Shown here piece by piece: positions 7,278 to 16,133 of a stretch of DNA of 40,133 nucleotides. Where the stretch lies: NCBI GenBank assembly GCA_030018005.1, contig JASEGT010000015.1, forward strand, positions 1-40,133. The letters are read 5' to 3'. This DNA comes from Actinomycetota bacterium (GTDB lineage Bacteria; Actinomycetota; Aquicultoria; Aquicultorales; Aquicultoraceae). Positions within the stretch are counted from its first letter, which is position 1, and each line of letters starts with the position of its first letter. A model generated the notes under the pieces. That model was not told the origin of the DNA. It made no database searches and was given only the letters and a program-made list of their open reading frames with translations. The position numbers and the translations under genes were made by a program.

Positions 7278-8504
7278 ATGGAAAAAGTCGATGTAGTCGT
7301 CGTGGGGGCCGGACCTTCGGGGTCGGCTGCCGCATACTTTCTGGCGCGACGCGGCGTCGAAGTTTTGCTTATCGATAAGAGCAAGCTCCCCCGCGAGAAG
7401 ACCTGCGGCGATGGGTTGGGGCCGCGCAGCATCGAGGTTCTCGACAAGATGGGGCTGGGCGGCTGGCTCACCCGAAACGGTTCTTACCGGTGCGACCGGG
7501 TTCGTCTATTTTCGAACAACGGGGATTACTTTGAAGCGGGCATCCCGGGCGAGGACACCCCGCGCCCTCACTATTATATTACGTCGAGAAAGGATCTCGA
7601 TTTTAAGCTGGCCGAAACGGCTAAAGCCGCCGGGGTGCGGGTCGCGACCGCTACCAAGGCGATTGAGCCGGTGCGTGTTGGCGAGGCTGTAGAAGGTATT
7701 GTAGTCGAAGACGAGAACGGAACACGTCAAATCGAATGCCGCGTTATCGTCTGTGCGGATGGCACGCACGGCACTTTCGCCGCCAAGACCGGCATCGACT
7801 GTGTCAAGCCGCATGCGTTCGCGGTACGGGCATACTACGACGGAGTCAAGAACCTCGACGATTGCATCAACATATATCTCGACGACAAAATACGCGAGGG
7901 TTACGCGTGGATATTTCCGACCGGCGAGCAGGCGGCGAACATCGGTATCGGCTTAAGCACCCGCATGATGAAAGAGAGCAAAGTGGACGCGCGTAAGCTG
8001 TTGGGTTGGTTTATGTCGGAGAAGAAGACGCACCCGATTGACCTCAGCGAAGCGGTGGCGACGACCGCTGTCAAGGGTGCTTATCTTCGCATGGGGTACG
8101 GCCGCCATGATGTGGTCGCCGACGGGCTCGTCTTGACCGGTGACGCCGCCGGCCTTATCAGTCCTTTGAGCGGTGAGGGGATAGCATATGCCCTGGAGAG
8201 CGGTGAGATAGCGGCGGACGTGATAGAAAAAGCGCTCGATGGGGGCGATGTATCAGCCGGCGGGCTGGCCTCTTATAAAAAAGCGCTCGATAAAGCGTTC
8301 TTTATAGACCACCGAATCTACGAGTTCTTGCGCGAGTCTTTGGCGAGGACTTCGCTTATAAACCGGGCGGTCAGAAAAGCGAGATTGAACCCCGATTTCG
8401 CGGGCAAGTTCGTCAGCGTGATGATGAGCACCGCGCGGCCCTTCGACGTATTCACCCCGAAGATGCTCTGGCGCTTGTTCGGCCCCGATGTAAAACGCGG
8501 ATAG
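7278..8504 (+). CDS. Geranylgeranyl reductase family flavoprotein
   Basis: This is a 408-residue FAD-dependent oxidoreductase. It has an N-terminal Rossmann dinucleotide-binding motif VVVVGAGPSGSAAAYFLAR (residues ~5-23), a KTCGDGLGPRS segment typical of the geranylgeranyl reductase/FixC-like family, and a second FAD motif LTGDAAGLISPLSGEGI near residue 290. Family members saturate isoprenoid double bonds of quinones, (bacterio)chlorophyll or lipids. In a non-photosynthetic bacterium, menaquinone or polyprenyl reduction is the plausible role. The gene is solitary. The 231 bp upstream contain a small GC hairpin (around 7213-7232) and no other gene. Confidence 0.85.
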   Translation: MEKVDVVVVGAGPSGSAAAYFLARRGVEVLLIDKSKLPREKTCGDGLGPRSIEVLDKMGLGGWLTRNGSYRCDRVRLFSNNGDYFEAGIPGEDTPRPHYYITSRKDLDFKLAETAKAAGVRVATATKAIEPVRVGEAVEGIVVEDENGTRQIECRVIVCADGTHGTFAAKTGIDCVKPHAFAVRAYYDGVKNLDDCINIYLDDKIREGYAWIFPTGEQAANIGIGLSTRMMKESKVDARKLLGWFMSEKKTHPIDLSEAVATTAVKGAYLRMGYGRHDVVADGLVLTGDAAGLISPLSGEGIAYALESGEIAADVIEKALDGGDVSAGGLASYKKALDKAFFIDHRIYEFLRESLARTSLINRAVRKARLNPDFAGKFVSVMMSTARPFDVFTPKMLWRLFGPDVKRG

Positions 8505-8559
8505 AAGACTGGAGTCTCCGGCTATTTCCTCTCACGCGATATTGCTCTACAATGAAGAT

Positions 8560-8790
8560 ATGTCTGGATTAGTAGAGCTTACGGCAGTAGAAAATGAGGT
8601 AGAGGCGGAGATGGTCAGTTCGCTTCTCGCTTCGCACGGTATCCAAACGGTAATAAAAGCGGCGCCGCTCGAGTTTCCGATGTCGGCGTTGCTTAGAGTG
8701 GTCTACGTTCTCGACGAAGACTTAGAGCGCGCGCTGGAGCTGCTCGATTCGAGCAACTTCGTCGCCGACGACGAGGATGATGAAGACTAG
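8560..8790 (+). CDS. DUF2007-type putative signal-transducing protein
   Basis: This is a 76-residue protein with the DUF2007 pattern: VELTAVENEVEAEMVSSLLASHGI followed by a V-V----L--ALELL helix and an acidic tail. The fold is ferredoxin-like and the function is not established. I chose ATG 8560 over TTG 8542. A TACAAT -10-like box at 8548-8553 ends only 6 nt before this ATG, and there is no Shine-Dalgarno sequence, so the mRNA may be leaderless. The stop overlaps the convergent end of nrdJ by 4 bp. Confidence 0.75.
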   Translation: MSGLVELTAVENEVEAEMVSSLLASHGIQTVIKAAPLEFPMSALLRVVYVLDEDLERALELLDSSNFVADDEDDED

Positions 8791-11700
8791 AGCGGGCAAT
8801 ATCCCCACGGACAGCCGCCAGAGTACTCCGATGCCGCCGTCACCGGCTGGTCGATTATCTTTCTATCTTCGGGCGTTCCGATATAGAGTACCTGCTCCTT
8901 TTTGCTCCCATACCGGTAAACGGTGATTCCTTTGCAGCCAAGCTCGTAAGCGAGGACAAAGACCTCGCGCACATCTTCGAGAGTCGCGTTCTCCGGAAGG
9001 TTGACCGTCTTGGAGACCGCGTTGTCGACATGTTTCTGAAACGCCGCCTGTATTCGCACATGCCACGCCGATTCGATATCGAGCGCCGTCACAAAGACGC
9101 GCCGTATATCCTCGGGTATCTCTTCCATCACCTGAATCGTCCCGTGTTTGGCTATTTTCATCATCAGGTCTTGGCTGTGGAATCCGCGCGCCTGCGCGAC
9201 CTTCTCGAAAACCGGGTCGACCTCGAGGAGCGTCGTTCCCTCCATGACTTCGCGCGCGTAGGAGACGGCGAAAAGGGGCTCTATCCCGCTGCTGGTGTTG
9301 GCGATGATGCTTATGGTGCCCGTTGGCGCGACCGTGGTCAGGGTAGCGTTGCGCATCGCATCGTAACCCATTGTGTCCCACTTGCTCCCTTTGAAGTTGG
9401 GGAAGGAGCCGCGCGTGCGCGCCAGCTCGGCCGAGGCGGCAATCGCCTCCTCGTAGACGAACTTCATCACCCGCTCCGCGATATCGAGTGCATCCTCCGA
9501 GTCATACGCGACCGCCAGCTCAAGGAGCATCTCGGCGAAGCCCATGACCCCGAGGCCGATTTTGCGGTTGGCTTTGGCCATATAGTCTATCTGGGGCAGC
9601 GGGTACTTGCCCGCGTCTATAACGTTGTCGAGAAAGCGTACTGATAGCCGCACCGTCTCTTTGAGCTTGTCCCAGTCTACGGCACCGTCGCGCACCATCT
9701 TGTGGAGGTTTATCGAGCCGAGATTGCACGGCTCATTGGGCAACAGAGGTACTTCACCGCACTGGTGGGTTATGATGCCGTTATAGGCAACTGTATGCGT
9801 AAATGGCTGCGTCGTATCGTACACATCAGCAAAACCCGCAGCCTCAATCGATGTGATAGTCGTCGTGAATGTCTCCCGGTTGCTCCTCCGTTTCTTTGCT
9901 TTGATAAAGGCTTCAACCTTTGATTGTTTGGCTTGGGAGAGAAACCCGACCTCCGTGACGAATCGGTCACGATTTTCTTTATCTACCAAGAGTTCATATT
10001 GCGGGCGTGTTTTCGTCGGGGTGTAAATGCCCTGCGAATTTGGGAGATGCGCGATACCTTCGCTTCGGCGTGTATGGAAGCGCGAGATGATACCGAGGTT
10101 AAGAAGGAGGAGTTGTACCTCTTTTAAAAGTTTTTCAGAGCTGCTGGCAAGGCGAATGCTGCACGAACCTTTATTGGTTGAAAGATTCACTGTGCCGTCG
10201 GTTGTGAAGAGCCCCTGTAGAAATCCCACCACACCATCGCGAGGTGCGCTCCAAATGGTGTCCGGTACGGTTTTCTCGTGAGATTTTGCGTTATTGATGC
10301 CGAGATTCGCAAGAAACCGTGCTGGGAATCCTTTGTATCTGAGTTGCGTCGAACCACGCTGTTCGCGCAGGTGGCCTTGGGCTCCAAACCAATCAGCGAA
10401 TAACTCCTGAAAGTATGGCATTAAATCGCGCTCGTCGCTCCCGAAGATGAGGGCGACCATCGCGCTGCTATTGAGCGTTAAAAAGCCATCCCCGACTAGC
10501 CAGCCGAGCAGCCGGCCGAGCTTTTTCGACCAGGTTTGCGGTGGATTAAATTTGCCGCTGCTTTTACCAGCGGCGAAACGGCCTCGCGCCGTATGATACT
10601 CCGGCACAAAGGGTGGTAGCTGTCGATTCTCCGACCAGTTACCCTCGCCGGCTTGCAGCAAGAGGGCATCTCCTGACCGCAGGTCTTTTAGTTCAATAAA
10701 ACCGTCAGGGGTGAGGAACCGATGGTTTTCAGTGGCCGTAAGCTCATAGCCATGTTTAGTCGTGACCTTAAAGACGGGCTGACTACTGCCCGTTTTAAAC
10801 ACCGGCACTGCAGGGAAGAAGGTGTTCTTGTTCGCATAGCGTTCGCCCCGCGACCCGGAGACAATGGTCAGCGCATTGAACGCCTCTTGCGAGACGAACA
10901 ACTCCTCCATCGTTACCAGACCGGCATCTGTAGAGATTCGCGTGGAGCCGACTACACAGGGATTTGTGCTCTCGAATATCCCCACTTCGGGGGTGGGGTT
11001 GGCCGCATTGGCGCGGTCGATGAAGAAGAGGCCGGGGTCGCCGGTCGTCCAGGCCATCGCTATTATCAAGTCGAAAAGCTCTTTAGCCGCCGCCGTACCG
11101 GTGGTCTCGCCGGTTCGCGGGTTGATGAGGTCGATGTCGCCCCCGGCGGCGACCGCCTCCATGAACTCATCGGTGACTGCGACCGAGATGTTGAAGTTGT
11201 CGAGAAAGCCCTCTTTTTTCTTAGCGGTGATGAACTCTATAATATCGGGATGGTCGCAGCGCAAGATGCCCATGTTGGCGCCGCGCCGCCTGCCGCCCTG
11301 TTTGATGACATCGGTCGCGACATCGAATACCCGCATAAAAGAGACCGGGCCCGACGCGACGCCCTTGGTCGATTTGACCAGGTCGCCTTTGGGACGCAAC
11401 CGCGAAAACGAAAAACCCGTCCCACCCCCGCTCTGATGGATGATGGCCATGTGTTTTACGGAATCGAAAATGGCCGGTATCGAATCTTCGACGGGAATCA
11501 CAAAACACGCTGCGAGCTGGCCCATCGAGGTACCCGCGTTCATCAGGGTAGGGGAATTAGGTATGAACTCGAAACCGGCCATCAGCCCATAGAAGGCCTC
11601 TTCGAGCGCTTTGACGTCGGCGTCTGCGTCGTAGAGCGTCTCGGCTGCGGCGACCGCGATTGCGACCCGCCTGAATAGCCGGCTCGGGGTCTCGATGGTT

Positions 11701-12104
11701 TTTCCTTGGTCATCCTTGAGGAGATAGCGGTGGCTCAGTACTTTCGCGGCGTTTACGCTCACCTTTAGGTCGTTGACCGGCACCCCGACGAACTCGCGCG
11801 CCCGACGCACGTTCGCACGCATCTGCCGGTAGAGGATATAGGCTTTGGCGACTTCGTGCAGGCCTTCCTCGCTTAGGACTCGCTCGACCGCGTCTTGGAC
11901 CTCTTCGACAGAGAGCATCCGCGGACCGCCTGCTTTCGACTCGAGCAGCAAAACGACCTTCTTGGCCAGCTCAGCTGCGACTTTTCCGTCGTGTGTGCCC
12001 GTGGCGTTGAGCGCTTTCTGAATCGCGTTCGAGATTTTGCCTACTTCGAAATCTACGGTGCGCCCGTCTCGCTTGCTTATCTTGGAAATACGCTGTCGAC
12101 CCAT
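8787..12104 (-). CDS. nrdJ: B12-dependent (class II) ribonucleotide reductase with intein
   Basis: The product makes dNTPs from NTPs/NDPs using adenosylcobalamin. I chose ATG 12104 (SD GGAGGTG upstream); TTG 12125 is in frame. The unspliced protein is 1105 residues: an N-terminal ATP-cone-like domain (~1-95), the reductase barrel with first redox cysteine in QLAACFVIP, QSGGGTGFSF, and the active-site N-P-C-x-E motif. The C-terminus ends with a short GGCPWGYCPL cysteine pair rather than the longer zinc ribbon of many NrdJ. A 399-residue intein splits NP|CGE, so mature NrdJ (~706 residues) is only active after splicing. Confidence 0.93.
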   Translation of the reverse strand: MGRQRISKISKRDGRTVDFEVGKISNAIQKALNATGTHDGKVAAELAKKVVLLLESKAGGPRMLSVEEVQDAVERVLSEEGLHEVAKAYILYRQMRANVRRAREFVGVPVNDLKVSVNAAKVLSHRYLLKDDQGKTIETPSRLFRRVAIAVAAAETLYDADADVKALEEAFYGLMAGFEFIPNSPTLMNAGTSMGQLAACFVIPVEDSIPAIFDSVKHMAIIHQSGGGTGFSFSRLRPKGDLVKSTKGVASGPVSFMRVFDVATDVIKQGGRRRGANMGILRCDHPDIIEFITAKKKEGFLDNFNISVAVTDEFMEAVAAGGDIDLINPRTGETTGTAAAKELFDLIIAMAWTTGDPGLFFIDRANAANPTPEVGIFESTNPCVVGSTRISTDAGLVTMEELFVSQEAFNALTIVSGSRGERYANKNTFFPAVPVFKTGSSQPVFKVTTKHGYELTATENHRFLTPDGFIELKDLRSGDALLLQAGEGNWSENRQLPPFVPEYHTARGRFAAGKSSGKFNPPQTWSKKLGRLLGWLVGDGFLTLNSSAMVALIFGSDERDLMPYFQELFADWFGAQGHLREQRGSTQLRYKGFPARFLANLGINNAKSHEKTVPDTIWSAPRDGVVGFLQGLFTTDGTVNLSTNKGSCSIRLASSSEKLLKEVQLLLLNLGIISRFHTRRSEGIAHLPNSQGIYTPTKTRPQYELLVDKENRDRFVTEVGFLSQAKQSKVEAFIKAKKRRSNRETFTTTITSIEAAGFADVYDTTQPFTHTVAYNGIITHQCGEVPLLPNEPCNLGSINLHKMVRDGAVDWDKLKETVRLSVRFLDNVIDAGKYPLPQIDYMAKANRKIGLGVMGFAEMLLELAVAYDSEDALDIAERVMKFVYEEAIAASAELARTRGSFPNFKGSKWDTMGYDAMRNATLTTVAPTGTISIIANTSSGIEPLFAVSYAREVMEGTTLLEVDPVFEKVAQARGFHSQDLMMKIAKHGTIQVMEEIPEDIRRVFVTALDIESAWHVRIQAAFQKHVDNAVSKTVNLPENATLEDVREVFVLAYELGCKGITVYRYGSKKEQVLYIGTPEDRKIIDQPVTAASEYSGGCPWGYCPL
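9762..10958 (-). mobile_element. Intein with LAGLIDADG homing endonuclease in nrdJ
   Basis: This is a 399-residue in-frame insertion. It starts with Cys (CVVGSTRIST, block A). A block B TATENHRFLT motif with TxxH follows. Two dodecapeptide endonuclease motifs are present, LLGWLVGDGF and LQGLFTTDGT, spaced ~110 residues apart. Block F VYDTTQPFTHTV and block G GIITHQ close it. The terminal residue is Gln, not the usual Asn, followed by Cys+1. That Cys is the reductase's own thiyl-radical cysteine in NPCGE. Gln-ending inteins are known and can splice. All catalytic blocks and both acidic endonuclease residues are present, so this looks like a full, possibly still homing, element. Confidence 0.93.
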
Positions 12105-12204
12105 ACCGTACTCCACCTCCGCCAATACTATGCGAATCCGCCAATACTATGCGAAAACCAACTGTCGGCAATCGACGCTAGTTTAAAACTTGCAAAACAC
12201 CGGC

Positions 12205-13062
12205 TTAGCGGCCTTTATCGCGCGGAACCGGCGGCGTCCTGTAGGGGACGGGGACATATTCGACGGAAGGCCGCCGTTGCTGGGCTTGCGGATATAATTG
12301 CATGAGCTGGTGGAATTCTTTGGGCAAGTCCGCCCTTACCGGCAGGCCGAGCTCTTTAGCCTCAGCGACGGTTATGGGATAGTCGTGTGTCCAGCGTCCC
12401 TCGCTCATCGTGGTGGCCAGACGCAAGGCCTCGCCATCGTCCATGGTATCTTTTGTCAGCGCGTAAATAAAGCCCCTGACCTGATCGATGGCTTTCTTGG
12501 CGATGTCGGCCAGGATTATCGTGTGGTCGTCGCGGTTGGGATTGTCGATTGTCATGGCGGCGAGAATCGAGGCTGCCGGGTATGATCCGCCGCGCGTATC
12601 CCCGAGCTGCGGATCGACCGGGCCGAGCACCGCGTTCTCGTCCATGATTATCTCGTCGGCGCCGAGCGCGATGAGCGTCCCGCCCGACATCGCATAGTGC
12701 GGTACAAAAACGGTGACCTTCGCCGGATGGCGCTTAATTGCCCACGATATTTGCTCGGATGCCAAGACGAGCCCGCCCGGCGTATGGAGGACGATGTCGA
12801 TCGGCACGTTAGGGTCGGTCAGGCGAATCGCGCGCATTATCTGCTCGGAGTCCTCGATGTCGATGAAGCGCGCGAAGGCTATCCCTAAGAAGCTGAGCGC
12901 CTCTTGGCGATGGATGAGAGTGATAAGCCTGCTCTTGCGGCTGCCCTCGATGCTGTGAATCAGTTGCAGCCGGCGCGACTCCAGAAGTCTTTTTTGGACC
13001 ATGGGGACTATAAAGGAGATCATAAAGAGTATGAAGAAAAGATCGGTGATTCCAAAGTTCAT
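12205..13062 (-). CDS. Membrane-anchored ClpP-like serine protease (SDH_sah family)
   Basis: This is a 285-residue protein with one N-terminal transmembrane segment (residues ~5-22) and a ClpP/crotonase-fold domain. Signature segments are DIVLHTPGGLVLASEQI, VTVFVPHYAMSGGTLIALGADEI (putative nucleophile Ser in MSGG) and VLGPVDPQLG. This matches the SDH/SppA-related family (PF01972-like), thought to degrade membrane or misfolded proteins. It is transcribed in the same direction as nrdJ with ~100 bp between. The C-terminal tail is proline- and arginine-rich. Confidence 0.8.
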   Translation of the reverse strand: MNFGITDLFFILFMISFIVPMVQKRLLESRRLQLIHSIEGSRKSRLITLIHRQEALSFLGIAFARFIDIEDSEQIMRAIRLTDPNVPIDIVLHTPGGLVLASEQISWAIKRHPAKVTVFVPHYAMSGGTLIALGADEIIMDENAVLGPVDPQLGDTRGGSYPAASILAAMTIDNPNRDDHTIILADIAKKAIDQVRGFIYALTKDTMDDGEALRLATTMSEGRWTHDYPITVAEAKELGLPVRADLPKEFHQLMQLYPQAQQRRPSVEYVPVPYRTPPVPRDKGR

Positions 13063-13122
13063 AACGCGTCCTTCTTGTCCGATTTTAACTATCAGCTAAC
13101 CTGTGTTTACAGCGATTGCAGC

Positions 13123-13338
13123 CTAATCTTGGCTCGCGGCTTCCTTTTCTATCGCCGAATTCAGTTCCGCTACCAGTTTGTCGGGGTCGATTCCGTGGAG
13201 CGCCGCGCCTTGCTCGATGTTTTCCAATCTCGACACCGCGCAACCGAAGCAGGAGAGGCCGTGCTTGACAAATACCTCGATTGTCTCCGGGTAAAGCTCG
13301 ACACAGTCCGATATGGTCATATCTTTAGTAACCGCCAT
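13123..13338 (-). CDS. DUF1858 redox-disulfide domain protein
   Basis: This is a 71-residue protein with the DUF1858 pattern: TISDCVELYPETIEVFVKHGLSCFGC followed by E-IEQGA--HGID. The CxxC (CFGC) is the conserved pair of the 'hybrid-cluster-associated redox disulfide' family. It is a small cytosolic protein probably handling electrons or thiol chemistry in anaerobes. It lies between the serine protease and the multihaem cytochrome on the same strand. Confidence 0.85.
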   Translation of the reverse strand: MAVTKDMTISDCVELYPETIEVFVKHGLSCFGCAVSRLENIEQGAALHGIDPDKLVAELNSAIEKEAASQD

Positions 13339-13446
13339 CTTAACAGCCCCCTTATCAACAGCTCAAACACCGGTCGCCCAGCACCCGGCTTAACGCTTCT
13401 TACTAAGATTATAACAGCAGTTCAAGTCGATTTTTAATAGTATACC

Positions 13447-14193
13447 CTAGAAGTGGCACCCGCCACACTTATTATGTGATTCGTGGCAGGCAAGGCAGTT
13501 GCTCAGGCCATCCTTAACCGTGGTCACGCTCTTATTATAAGCGCTAATATTCTGGTGGGTGATGGTCAGGCCTCGCGTGTCGTAGTGGCACATCGCGCAA
13601 ATGTCGTTGCTCGGTTTCTCCTTAGACATCGCCGCTACTTTATCGATATCTACGAGCGGCCCACACGCGGTACAGGCCCATCCGTCACCGGCGGCTTCGA
13701 GTTTGCCGCCGCAATCACCGCAATCGGCATCCGTTGGCGAAAGTTGCTTTTTGCATTTCGGACAGAAGAGGGCGTTCGATATTTTCGTCTTGTCTTTAGA
13801 GCGTTTTTTCACCACGGTCTTGCCGTTTTTGTGGCAATCACCGCAGATAGTCTCGCTCTTTTTTCGCTCCTCAAGCGCCTGCTCGCTCGATGCGGGACGC
13901 TCCGGGTCCATCAGGTTTTCTTCCGAGGAGTGGCAGTTGCCGCAGTCTTCGCCGTCGAGCGCGTCGTGCATCTTTACCATCGCGGGCTTCTTGCTGTGGC
14001 AGACGCACGCGGGTATAGCGCCGGATGGCGCGGTTTTCTCAGTCGATGCGTTTTGCCCGCCCTTCGCCGCCAGTTCGGCGCCTGGTGCGAAGCCGGGGAT
14101 CACATCGTATTCGCTCAGGTAGGAGAAACCAACCAGCGTCATGACGGCTATTATCAAGACAATCGTTATGATTGAGGCGGTCTTGTCGCTCAT
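13447..14193 (-). CDS. Membrane-anchored multihaem cytochrome c with internal zinc ribbon
   Basis: This is a 248-residue protein with one N-terminal membrane anchor (residues ~7-27) and a secreted domain. Five CXXCH haem-binding motifs are visible (CGNCH, CGDCH, CAMCH, CLACH and a C-terminal CGGCH). A CVCH sequence near residue 64 is one residue short of a sixth. Between haems two and three lies a CPKC...CGDCGG...CTACG segment that looks like a double zinc ribbon, unusual inside a haem protein. The likely role is electron transfer outside the membrane. It may share a transcript with the Rrf2 gene (32 bp upstream). Confidence 0.85.
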   Translation of the reverse strand: MSDKTASIITIVLIIAVMTLVGFSYLSEYDVIPGFAPGAELAAKGGQNASTEKTAPSGAIPACVCHSKKPAMVKMHDALDGEDCGNCHSSEENLMDPERPASSEQALEERKKSETICGDCHKNGKTVVKKRSKDKTKISNALFCPKCKKQLSPTDADCGDCGGKLEAAGDGWACTACGPLVDIDKVAAMSKEKPSNDICAMCHYDTRGLTITHQNISAYNKSVTTVKDGLSNCLACHESHNKCGGCHF

Positions 14194-14225
14194 TCCCGTA
14201 TCCTCACGTCTCGGTGATACTTACT

Positions 14226-14711
14226 CTATACTTCCAACTCGACTTCGTTATTGATTTTGCTCGCAACATCGGCGGCCGCGCTTGTTTTGCCCGCTTTCTT
14301 GCCGGATTGTGACTGGTCTACGAGGCCGGCGAGGGTTGTAGCTTCGAGTACCGCGAGCATTTGCCGTTGCGCGAGCGCCCAGACCTCGTGGATGGGGCAC
14401 CTAGGCTGGCGCTCGCAGCTCGCATCACCGATAAGGCACTGGTTTAGCGCAATCGGCCCCTCGATGGCCTCGACGATGTAGCGGAGCGAGATTTCGGAAG
14501 GCTTTTTCGTCAGGTAGATGCCGCCGCCGCTCCCGCGCACGGTGTGTATTAGACCCGCCGAGCGCAACTCGGGGACTATCTGGATAAGAAAATTCAGCGG
14601 GATGTCTTGGCGCGCCGCAATCTCTTTAGACATCAGCGGCTGGTCATCGAGGTTGCTTGCGATATCGAGCATTGTGCGTATCGCGTACTCCGCTCTTCTG
14701 GTAAGCTGCAT
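14226..14711 (-). CDS. Rrf2-family Fe-S transcription regulator
   Basis: This is a 161-residue protein with an N-terminal winged helix (MQLTRRAEYAIRTMLDIA..., recognition helix near IPLNFLIQIVPELRSAGL, wing RGSGGGIYLTKKP). Its cysteine cluster C-x6-C-x5-C at ~93-106 is close to the C-x5-C-x5-C of IscR. It probably senses Fe-S status, NO or redox. It is divergent from the LysR gene and directly upstream of the cytochrome gene on the same strand, which is a likely target. Confidence 0.9.
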   Translation of the reverse strand: MQLTRRAEYAIRTMLDIASNLDDQPLMSKEIAARQDIPLNFLIQIVPELRSAGLIHTVRGSGGGIYLTKKPSEISLRYIVEAIEGPIALNQCLIGDASCERQPRCPIHEVWALAQRQMLAVLEATTLAGLVDQSQSGKKAGKTSAAADVASKINNEVELEV

Positions 14712-14732
14712 TTCGCCCTCCGGATATATCCC

Positions 14733-14757
14733 TAAACTTAAGTAAATTGGTAAACTT
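14733..14757 (-). promoter_or_regulatory. TAAACTT direct repeat, candidate Rrf2 operator
   Basis: TAAACTT occurs at 14733-14739 and again at 14751-14757, 18 bp start to start, in the AT-rich stretch just upstream of the Rrf2 start codon. Rrf2 genes are commonly autoregulated from such sites, so an operator is plausible. This rests on position and repetition only. Confidence 0.35.
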
Positions 14758-14957
14758 TATGATATAGGGCTTCGAACAAATAATCAAGCATTTGACTGGT
14801 GTGACGTTCATAAGAATTGCGGCGCAGCTTAAGGCGCTGTGAACATATGATGGGGGGTGCTTTATATTGACAAAACTGGCATCAAATATTAAAAATTGCT
14901 ATAATGATTAGAAATGATGAGTTCGATAACAATAATAAATAATTATTGGAGGATATC

Positions 14958-15863
14958 ATGAACATAAACCAGCTTAGAGCTTTCGTCAGTATAGTCGAGA
15001 AGGGCACGTTTTCGGCAGCCGCCAGGTCGATGGGTGTGTCCCAGCCTGCGGTAAGCCTCCAAATCCAAGCTCTCGAAGAGTTTGTGGGGGTCGAGCTTCT
15101 CGACCGGCGCACCAAGAAAGTCCAACTCACCGAGGCGGGCAAACTCTTCTACCCGAGCGCGCTGCAGATAGTGACTCAAATCGACAATGTCCAGCACCAG
15201 CTCGAGGAGTTAGGTGAATCCGTAAAAGGGCGCCTGGCGGTCGGCGGCAGCACGATTCCGGGCGAGTACGTTCTACCGAAACTTCTCGGCAGATTCAAAC
15301 GCGAGTTCCCGGATGTCTCGATAACGCTTAAGATAGGCGATACGAACGAGATAGCCGAGCAGGTGATCTCAGGCGAGCTGCAGGTGGGGCTCATCGGCGC
15401 CAAGTTCAGCTCCGGCCAATTGACGTCACGCGCCTTCCTCCACGACGAGCTGGTATTTATAACACCTTCCGACCATGAGCTGGCGAAACGGCGGGCGGTT
15501 ACCCTTGAGGACCTGCGTAGCGCGGACTTCATCATCAGGGAGCGGGGTTCCGGCACCAGGCAGACTATCGAGGGCTTTTTGACGACGCACGGCATGAGCT
15601 TCGACGATTTCAACGTGGTGATGGAGCTGGGCAGCACCGAAGCCGTGGTCAACGCGGTCAGCGCCGGGCTCGGCGTATCTATCGTCTCCAAGTGGGCCGC
15701 GGAGCGTTCGCTCAAACTCGGCGAACTCGTCACCGTCAAGATACCGGGCTTCTCATTCATGCGCGACCTCTATCTGGTCGTAAGCAAGCATGTTCCGACG
15801 AGGTCGGCAGCGGCGTTCTTGTCCTTCATCGACGCCCTCGATGTCGATGAGATAAAACCATAG
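14958..15863 (+). CDS. LysR-family regulator (selenium-metabolism-associated type)
   Basis: The start is ATG 14958 behind GGAGG (14948-14952); TTG 14946 is in frame. The 301-residue protein has the LysR winged helix (INQLRAFVSIVEKGTFSAAARSMGVSQPAVSLQIQALE, residues ~3-41) and a periplasmic-binding-like effector domain. Its sequence resembles the CysB/YeiE-type group that accompanies selenium-metabolism genes. That subtype call is from memory of the family and is less sure than LysR itself. It sits immediately upstream of tupABC, so control of W/Mo uptake or of Se-dependent enzymes is plausible. Confidence 0.85.
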   Translation: MNINQLRAFVSIVEKGTFSAAARSMGVSQPAVSLQIQALEEFVGVELLDRRTKKVQLTEAGKLFYPSALQIVTQIDNVQHQLEELGESVKGRLAVGGSTIPGEYVLPKLLGRFKREFPDVSITLKIGDTNEIAEQVISGELQVGLIGAKFSSGQLTSRAFLHDELVFITPSDHELAKRRAVTLEDLRSADFIIRERGSGTRQTIEGFLTTHGMSFDDFNVVMELGSTEAVVNAVSAGLGVSIVSKWAAERSLKLGELVTVKIPGFSFMRDLYLVVSKHVPTRSAAAFLSFIDALDVDEIKP

Positions 15864-15944
15864 AACCTCAATCCCGCAGCTACTTGCTACTGTTATCGAT
15901 TTGTTATATCGTATTCTATTAGATACATAAGCATATTTTTGACT

Positions 15945-16074
15945 CCGACCCGAAATCCCTAAGGCGTAGGCTATGGGATGAGGGCGCATGGGTGTGACAG
16001 CAAGTGAGCACCCAGCCAGGGTCAAGCTGGAAACGGCGTGGCCTCCCGTGTTTGGAAAGGAGCCTGTTTATTTA
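15945..16074 (+). promoter_or_regulatory. Structured leader element A upstream of tupA (riboswitch-like)
   Basis: After the LysR stop, a compact region contains ATCCC/GGGAT enclosing CCTA/TAGG (15956-15980), GGGTG/CACCC (15990-16013), CCAGC/GCTGG and GGCCTCC/GGAGCC pairings, and it ends against an intrinsic terminator. The 19-nt motif CCTAAGGCGTAGGCTATGG (15958-15976) recurs with one change in element B. Position before a tungstate transporter suggests a Mo/W-cofactor (Moco/Tuco-type) riboswitch. I could not match the consensus by eye, so the class is a hypothesis. Confidence 0.45.
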
Positions 16075-16114
16075 GGCACCAGTCTGTCCACGAGCGGAGA
16101 CGGGTGTCTTTTTT
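16075..16114 (+). terminator. Intrinsic terminator in the tupA leader
   Basis: The stem GGCACC-a-GTCT pairs with AGAC-g-GGTGTC (16075-16085 with 16098-16108), ten pairs including one G-U and one internal mismatch, followed directly by six T (16109-16114). It ends element A and precedes element B and tupA. It could terminate the lysR transcript or act as the expression platform of element A. Confidence 0.7.
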
Positions 16115-16133
16115 ATTTGCACATAACGTATCT

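Noticed and set aside
9030-12958. Long open frames on the plus strand opposite nrdJ and the serine protease
   Set aside because: They are compositional shadows of the GC-rich minus-strand genes with clear family signatures.
14876-14900. Sigma-54-type promoter (TGGCA...TTGCT) before the LysR gene
   Set aside because: The GG and GC doublets are about 20 bp apart instead of the required 10.
14867-14905. TTGACA and TATAAT upstream of the LysR gene as a promoter
   Set aside because: The two boxes are 27 bp apart, too far to function together; either may pair with a weaker partner.
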